From Desulfobaculum bizertense DSM 18034 (GTDB lineage: Bacteria; Desulfobacterota; Desulfovibrionia; Desulfovibrionales; Desulfovibrionaceae), in the NCBI RefSeq assembly GCF_900167065.1, contig NZ_FUYA01000008.1:81818-145817 (forward strand): a stretch of DNA of 64,000 bases, read 5' to 3'. Within the stretch, counting starts at the first letter, position 1. The number at the start of each line of letters is the position of its first letter. Shown here one piece after another: positions 60,115 to 64,000 of this stretch. The position numbers and the translations under genes were made by a program. The notes below the pieces were generated by a model that did no database searches, was not told the origin of the DNA, and saw only the letters and a program-made list of their open reading frames with translations.

Positions 60115-60528
60115 TTACGTTGTGCCTCCGTCTGGAGGCATTTCCTTAAAGTCCAGACAGACAGAGTTGATACAGTAGCGCTGCCCTGTAGGTTTGGGAC
60201 CGTCCGGGAACACATGCCCCAGATGCGCCTCGCACTGGGCGCAGACAACTTCTGTGCGGATCATGCCAAGGCTCGAATCCGTATGATACTCCACAGCATC
60301 CTTGCGAATGCTTTCAAAAAAGCTTGGCCAGCCTGTACCTGATTCAAATTTGGCGTCCGAAGAAAAGAGTTCATTCCCGCAACAGACACAGAAGTAGGTT
60401 CCTTCTCCCTTGAATCGCGCATAGCGTCCAGAAAAGGGCGCTTCTGTTTCCCGTCTGCGGCAGACGCGATACTGTTCCGGGTTGAGCGTTTTCTGCCATT
60501 CGGCATCTTTTTTTTGGATTTTTTTCAT
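60115..60528 (-). CDS. msrB: Peptide methionine (R)-S-oxide reductase
   Basis: Reduces methionine-R-sulfoxide in proteins. 137 residues, cytoplasmic form. The two zinc CxxC pairs are CVCC and CAQC; the substrate pocket reads GTGWPSFF and the catalytic cysteine lies in [12 protein letters not shown]. The start at 60528 has GGAGG upstream; the open frame further upstream is not homologous. It is the second gene after the YheT-like hydrolase on the same strand, about 107 bases away, and ends with a terminator. Confidence 0.96.
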   Translation of the reverse strand: MKKIQKKDAEWQKTLNPEQYRVCRRRETEAPFSGRYARFKGEGTYFCVCCGNELFSSDAKFESGTGWPSFFESIRKDAVEYHTDSSLGMIRTEVVCAQCEAHLGHVFPDGPKPTGQRYCINSVCLDFKEMPPDGGTT

Positions 60529-60635
60529 GGCGTATCCTCCGCACGCGACAGGCGCATGATCGTCGACGGTTCTCCTTGTCTGAAATTTTATACTAGCTGG
60601 AAAAGCGCGTTTGATGAAGTCCCGGTCCAAGAAAC

Positions 60636-61622
60636 TTAGGCACAGGCAGTTCGAAGGAATTCAACAGCGCGGAGTTCTGACCAGAACAGTCCGTCTTTGG
60701 CTATGCGGATGAAGCCCACATGCCCGCCATTTTCTGGCATTTCGAGCGTGAGCTTGTTGTTGGCCTGCGCCTCTGGGACTGGAAAGCAGCCCGGCCCAAG
60801 GAAAGGGTCGTTTCGGGCGTTGAGCAAAAGCGTGGGCACGGAGATGTTTTTGAGTACAGGGCGGGAGCTGGCTTTTTGCCAGTACTCGTGCGCATCCCGA
60901 AAGCCAAACAGCGGGGCCGTGTACTGGTTGTCAAAGTGCTCAAAGCTGTGAATGCAGCCAAGTCCCCGAATCTGGATAAGTTCAGGAAACATTTCGTGTT
61001 TGATGAGAACCTTTTTTCGCAGGCTTCGGAGCAGGTAATGGGTATAAAGAAAGCCTGAGGAACTCCCGGAAAGTGCGTGGACTGAGTCTGTGAGATCGCA
61101 GGGGGCAGAGATGGCAACGGCTCCTGCGAGTTCTTTGGGGATGCGGTCAGGGGCTTCACCGAGGTACTTGAGCGTCTGGTTTCCTCCCATGCTAAAGCCA
61201 ACAAGGACGATTTGCTCCCAGATGTTCATCTGACTGGCGTAGCGTACAACATGGTGCAGGTCGTCTGTTTCTCCGCTATGGTATGAACGTGCCCGCAGGT
61301 TTGGCTCTCCGCCACAGCCGCGACAGTTGCGGGCCAGCACGTCAAAACCCGCAGCATTAAGTGCTTTGGCCATGCCCTTCATGTAGGGGCGGGTTGTATT
61401 GCCCTCAAGACCGTGAGTCAGGATTGCCAGACGCTTGGGCTGCTGTGTGGGCGTGCACATGCTCCAGTCGAGCTGGAGAAAATCACAGTCTGGGGTTTCC
61501 AGCCGTTCCCGAACGTATTCGATCTGTGGAGTCGGGCGAAAAAACGAGGGCGCGGAGGTCTGAATGTGGCGGTTGCCCAGAAATCTTGGGGGGGTATACT
61601 TGGAATCAGAAAGTACAGGCAT
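60636..61622 (-). CDS. YheT-like alpha/beta hydrolase
   Basis: A 328-residue alpha/beta-hydrolase of the YheT/ABHD1-3 (AB-hydrolase YheT) group. The oxyanion segment is [14 protein letters not shown]; the nucleophile serine is in [24 protein letters not shown] supplies the aspartate and NGGHVGF the histidine. An early [19 protein letters not shown] segment is characteristic of the group. Function in bacteria is not established; lipid esterase activity is assumed. Start at 61622, with AAGGAG upstream; the frame extends 25 codons further without homology. Divergent from sdaA. Confidence 0.93.
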   Translation of the reverse strand: MPVLSDSKYTPPRFLGNRHIQTSAPSFFRPTPQIEYVRERLETPDCDFLQLDWSMCTPTQQPKRLAILTHGLEGNTTRPYMKGMAKALNAAGFDVLARNCRGCGGEPNLRARSYHSGETDDLHHVVRYASQMNIWEQIVLVGFSMGGNQTLKYLGEAPDRIPKELAGAVAISAPCDLTDSVHALSGSSSGFLYTHYLLRSLRKKVLIKHEMFPELIQIRGLGCIHSFEHFDNQYTAPLFGFRDAHEYWQKASSRPVLKNISVPTLLLNARNDPFLGPGCFPVPEAQANNKLTLEMPENGGHVGFIRIAKDGLFWSELRAVEFLRTACA

Positions 61623-61814
61623 TGCCTCTCCTTGAGCTGCGTGGCAGAAGATAGTGAACGAGGGGGAACGGTGACATAAATCATCCGCTTTTTCCATGAG
61701 TTCACATGGACTTTACAGGCTGAGCTGGGTAGGAAAAGCCTGTTTTCTCTGGCGAGTATCTGGCGGTGTCGCTCTCCGCCGTTGTGTATCCTTTATGACT
61801 TAGGTGTGCGCATA

Positions 61815-63179
61815 ATGACAGCAATTTGCACCTCAATACTGGACCTGTTCAAAATAGGTCCCGGACCATCAAGCTCTCACACCATTGGTCCCATGAAAGC
61901 AGGACGGGACTTTTTGGATTTTGTGCGAGAACTTCCTCCCAGTAAACGCTCAACTGTGACATCCGTCAAAGTTCATCTGTATGGCTCGCTTTCGGCGACA
62001 GGCGATGGACATGGCACTGACAAGGCTGTGGCCGCGGGGCTGCTGGGCTATGCTCCTGAGACTGTTCCCCAGGATTTCATGGAAAACCTTTTTGAGTCTC
62101 CAGCCGATGAGCAGCTTTTGCCTCTTCAGGATGTCCGAGTTCCGCTTCGGCCTGATGACATTATTTTTGATGAGGTCTCACACTCTTTCCCCTACAACAA
62201 TACGCTTATCATCAAAGCCCATGCGCAGGATGGTGTTGTTGCCGAGCGGACCTATTATTCACAGGGCGGCGGGTTTATTAGCTATGAGGGGGAACCTGAA
62301 CCCGAACTTGGGGACCCGGCTTATCCGTATTCCAACATGCACGAACTCAAGGACATCCTTCGGGAGAAGGACATGCGCTTGCATGAAGTTATTCTTGCGA
62401 ATGAGGCGGCAGTGCATGGCCGGAGCACGGAGCAGACCTTTGCCCACGTCGACCATATTATGGATGTGATGATTGATGCGGTTGAGCGTGGGCTTCGCAC
62501 CGAAGGGGTGTTGCCGGGGTGCATTGGACTCCAGCGAAAAGCCCCGGAGCTTTTGCGGCGTTCGGGACTGGCGCGGCATGAGCAGGACCGTTTTCTGATG
62601 CTGCTCAATGCGTATGCAATGGGCGTGGCCGAAGAAAATGCTGCGGGCCATAAAGTTGTGACCGCGCCGACCTCTGGTTCCTGTGGTGTTATTCCGAGCG
62701 TGGTCTATGCCATGCTGAATCTTTTGGACATTGGGCGTCAGTCTGTGCGCGAAGGCTTTCTTGCTGCTGCGGCTGTTGGTTTTTTGGTGAAGCATAATGC
62801 CAGCATCGCCGGGGCAGAAGTGGGATGTCAGGGCGAGATTGGCACTGCGTCTTCCATGGCGGCGGCGATGTTGTCCTATGCCCATGGCTATCGTTTTCAG
62901 GTGACGGAAAATGCCGCAGAAATTGCGCTTGAGCATCACCTTGGCCTGACCTGTGACCCGGTCGGAGGCTATGTGCAGATTCCCTGCATTGAGCGAAACG
63001 CGATGGGTGTTGTGAAAGCATACAATGCGTATTTGATGGCGACGCTTGGCAATCCCTCTGCGCAGGTGATTGACCTTGATAAGACGATCTGGGTGATGAA
63101 TCAGACCGGGCGTGACATGAACGCCAAATATAAGGAGACCAGTCTGGGTGGCTTGGCCGTGCGTATGCCCCGCTGTTAG
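61815..63179 (+). CDS. sdaA: L-serine ammonia-lyase (iron-sulfur type)
   Basis: Deaminates L-serine to pyruvate with a [4Fe-4S] cluster. 454 residues, the single-chain form with beta and alpha domains. The substrate loop is IGPGPSSSHTIGPMKAGRDF at the N-terminus; cluster cysteines lie in TSGSCGVIPSV, in LTCDPVGGYVQIPCIE. The start is ATG at 61815, giving the family N-terminus, although only AGGTG is upstream; an in-frame ATG eleven codons earlier is less likely. Likely a catabolic enzyme in this anaerobe. Confidence 0.96.
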   Translation: MTAICTSILDLFKIGPGPSSSHTIGPMKAGRDFLDFVRELPPSKRSTVTSVKVHLYGSLSATGDGHGTDKAVAAGLLGYAPETVPQDFMENLFESPADEQLLPLQDVRVPLRPDDIIFDEVSHSFPYNNTLIIKAHAQDGVVAERTYYSQGGGFISYEGEPEPELGDPAYPYSNMHELKDILREKDMRLHEVILANEAAVHGRSTEQTFAHVDHIMDVMIDAVERGLRTEGVLPGCIGLQRKAPELLRRSGLARHEQDRFLMLLNAYAMGVAEENAAGHKVVTAPTSGSCGVIPSVVYAMLNLLDIGRQSVREGFLAAAAVGFLVKHNASIAGAEVGCQGEIGTASSMAAAMLSYAHGYRFQVTENAAEIALEHHLGLTCDPVGGYVQIPCIERNAMGVVKAYNAYLMATLGNPSAQVIDLDKTIWVMNQTGRDMNAKYKETSLGGLAVRMPRC

Positions 63180-63275
63180 TGGGGATTGCGTCTCGGAGCC
63201 TGCTTGCGTATTCTGGCTGTGTTTTTTTACATGATTCGCAATGCTTGCGGACTATCCACTCAAAAGGAGCTTCCT

Positions 63276-63758
63276 ATGCAGCTGACGACTGTAAAGATTG
63301 AAAAGCCCGAGGATATGAATTTTATTCTTGGACAGTCCCATTTTATCAAAACTGTTGAAGACATTCACGAAGCTGTTGTCACAACGGTTCCCTTTGCCAA
63401 GTTTGGTCTGGCCTTTTGCGAGGCATCGGACAAGCGCCTTGTTCGGTATTCTGGCACCGACGAGGAATGCCTCGAGCTGGCAAAGAAGAATGCCTATGCC
63501 TTGTCTTGTGGACACAGCTTTATTCTGTTTATGAAAGACATGTTCCCGATCAACATCGTGAACGCCATCCAGAATGTTCCTGAGGTGGTGCGCCTGTTCT
63601 GCGCAACGGCAAACCCCACTGAGGTTATTGTGGCTGAGACCGAGCAGGGCCGGGGTGTCATGGGCGTGATTGATGGCTTTGCCTCTGCTGGTATTGAAGG
63701 CGAAGGCGATATTGAAGACAGAAAGAAATTCCTCCGGGCGATTGGCTACAAGGCCTAG
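63276..63758 (+). CDS. Adenosine-specific kinase family protein
   Basis: A 160-residue member of the AF1640-type family (formerly DUF355) described as adenosine-specific kinases in thermophiles. The core [20 protein letters not shown] near the start, [20 protein letters not shown], and [20 protein letters not shown] match the family well, and [17 protein letters not shown] closes it. AAAGGAG precedes the ATG at 63276; earlier in-frame starts have no homology. Monocistronic, with a terminator twenty bases after the stop. Confidence 0.9.
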   Translation: MQLTTVKIEKPEDMNFILGQSHFIKTVEDIHEAVVTTVPFAKFGLAFCEASDKRLVRYSGTDEECLELAKKNAYALSCGHSFILFMKDMFPINIVNAIQNVPEVVRLFCATANPTEVIVAETEQGRGVMGVIDGFASAGIEGEGDIEDRKKFLRAIGYKA

Positions 63759-63778
63759 TCTGGAATTGCAGTTTTTGT

Positions 63779-63806
63779 GGCGGTGCCTTTGGGTGCCGCC
63801 TTTTTT
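63779..63806 (+). terminator. Terminator of the adenosine-kinase-family gene
   Basis: Arms GGCGGTGCC (63779-63787) and GGTGCCGCC (63792-63800), two G-U pairs, loop TTTG, then six T. Confidence 0.9.
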
Positions 63807-63907
63807 CTTGTCTTTGTCCGTTTTTGGGGCAGGAGCGCGTTTTGTCTTCGTGAGCGTATTGAGATAATGGCTTTTCCGTGGATTATGACTTGAACGGGAG
63901 AAAAAAC

Positions 63908-64000
63908 GTGCCCATGAAATATAGATTTCGACTGCTGGAGACGCAGGCAAGTATTGGATTTGGGGCCTATGTCCCTGAGGATGATATGAGCCTTGGGGAG
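63908..64000 (+). CDS. Start of an unidentified gene (partial)
   Basis: The first 31 codons of a frame that runs off the window. Two starts are possible: GTG at 63908, eight bases after GGGAG, or ATG at 63914, which is 14 bases away; spacing favours the GTG. The visible protein (KYRFRLLETQASIGFGAYVP) is too short to classify. It follows the terminator of the previous gene, so it begins a new transcription unit. Confidence 0.5.
   Translation, partial: MPMKYRFRLLETQASIGFGAYVPEDDMSLGE

Overview
The window reads as ordinary chromosome of a sulfate-reducing, Desulfovibrio-like bacterium (Thermodesulfobacteriota, order Desulfovibrionales). This is inference from gene content and protein style: a MucR-like regulator, a CheV/Hpt pair, a NifU with an internal BFD-like domain next to NifS, a 500-codon-plus glutaminyl-tRNA synthetase, a TIGR03960/TIGR03936-type radical SAM fusion and several GGDEF proteins. 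There is no prophage, transposase or CRISPR array. Genes are tightly packed, mostly with clear GGAG-type ribosome binding sites, and many transcription units end in intrinsic terminators.

Layout. 1-5 kb: purD-purE (minus), two small membrane proteins, and a DppBC/OppBC-type peptide permease pair. 5-10.6 kb: tRNA-Ala(GGC), an exported amidohydrolase, a DUF3861 protein, an AraC/LysE exporter pair, rsgA and a possible 22-codon mini-gene. 11-15 kb: a three-gene operon of CotH-like kinase, DUF4956 membrane protein and VTC-type polyphosphate polymerase. 15-19 kb: an exported M16 peptidase, a short conserved protein and a MucR-family regulator that has lost all four zinc ligands. 19.8-24.6 kb: a YhaO/YhaN (SbcD/SbcC-like) DNA repair pair. 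24.7-25.0 kb: a strongly structured, apparently unannotated RNA gene with its own promoter and terminator. 25-31 kb: a metal efflux permease with its ArsR/SmtB regulator and a 32-bp operator, glnS, an EamA transporter, and a ribbon-helix-helix gene with partner. 31-41 kb: a membrane diguanylate cyclase, the cysE-cysK-nifS-nifU sulfur/Fe-S operon, htpG and a MarR regulator. 41.7-49.5 kb: TPR, small, radical SAM, degenerate GGDEF-TPR and molybdo-oxidoreductase genes. 49.7-54 kb: nitroreductase, metallo-hydrolase, an elongated RNA hairpin, flavoprotein, ComF with a large insertion, and a soluble diguanylate cyclase. 54-57 kb: rplU-rpmA-obgE-proB. 57-64 kb: cheV-hpt, a DisA_N-type diadenylate-cyclase-like protein, msrB, a YheT hydrolase, sdaA, an adenosine-specific kinase family gene and the start of an unknown gene.

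The most unusual content lies between genes. Six composite repeats of about 430-530 bp (near 10.7, 19.4, 26.7, 33.5, 41.2 and 45.8 kb) each contain the same ordered series of hairpins in the same orientation. Arm sequences differ between copies, yet each left arm stays matched to its own right arm: paired substitutions, a paired one-base insertion, and wholesale arm replacement. Two alternative versions of two modules occur in all four combinations. This is a modular, recombining palindrome system without any visible mobility gene. I regard it, together with the RNA gene at 24.7-25.0 kb, as the strongest candidates for something undescribed.
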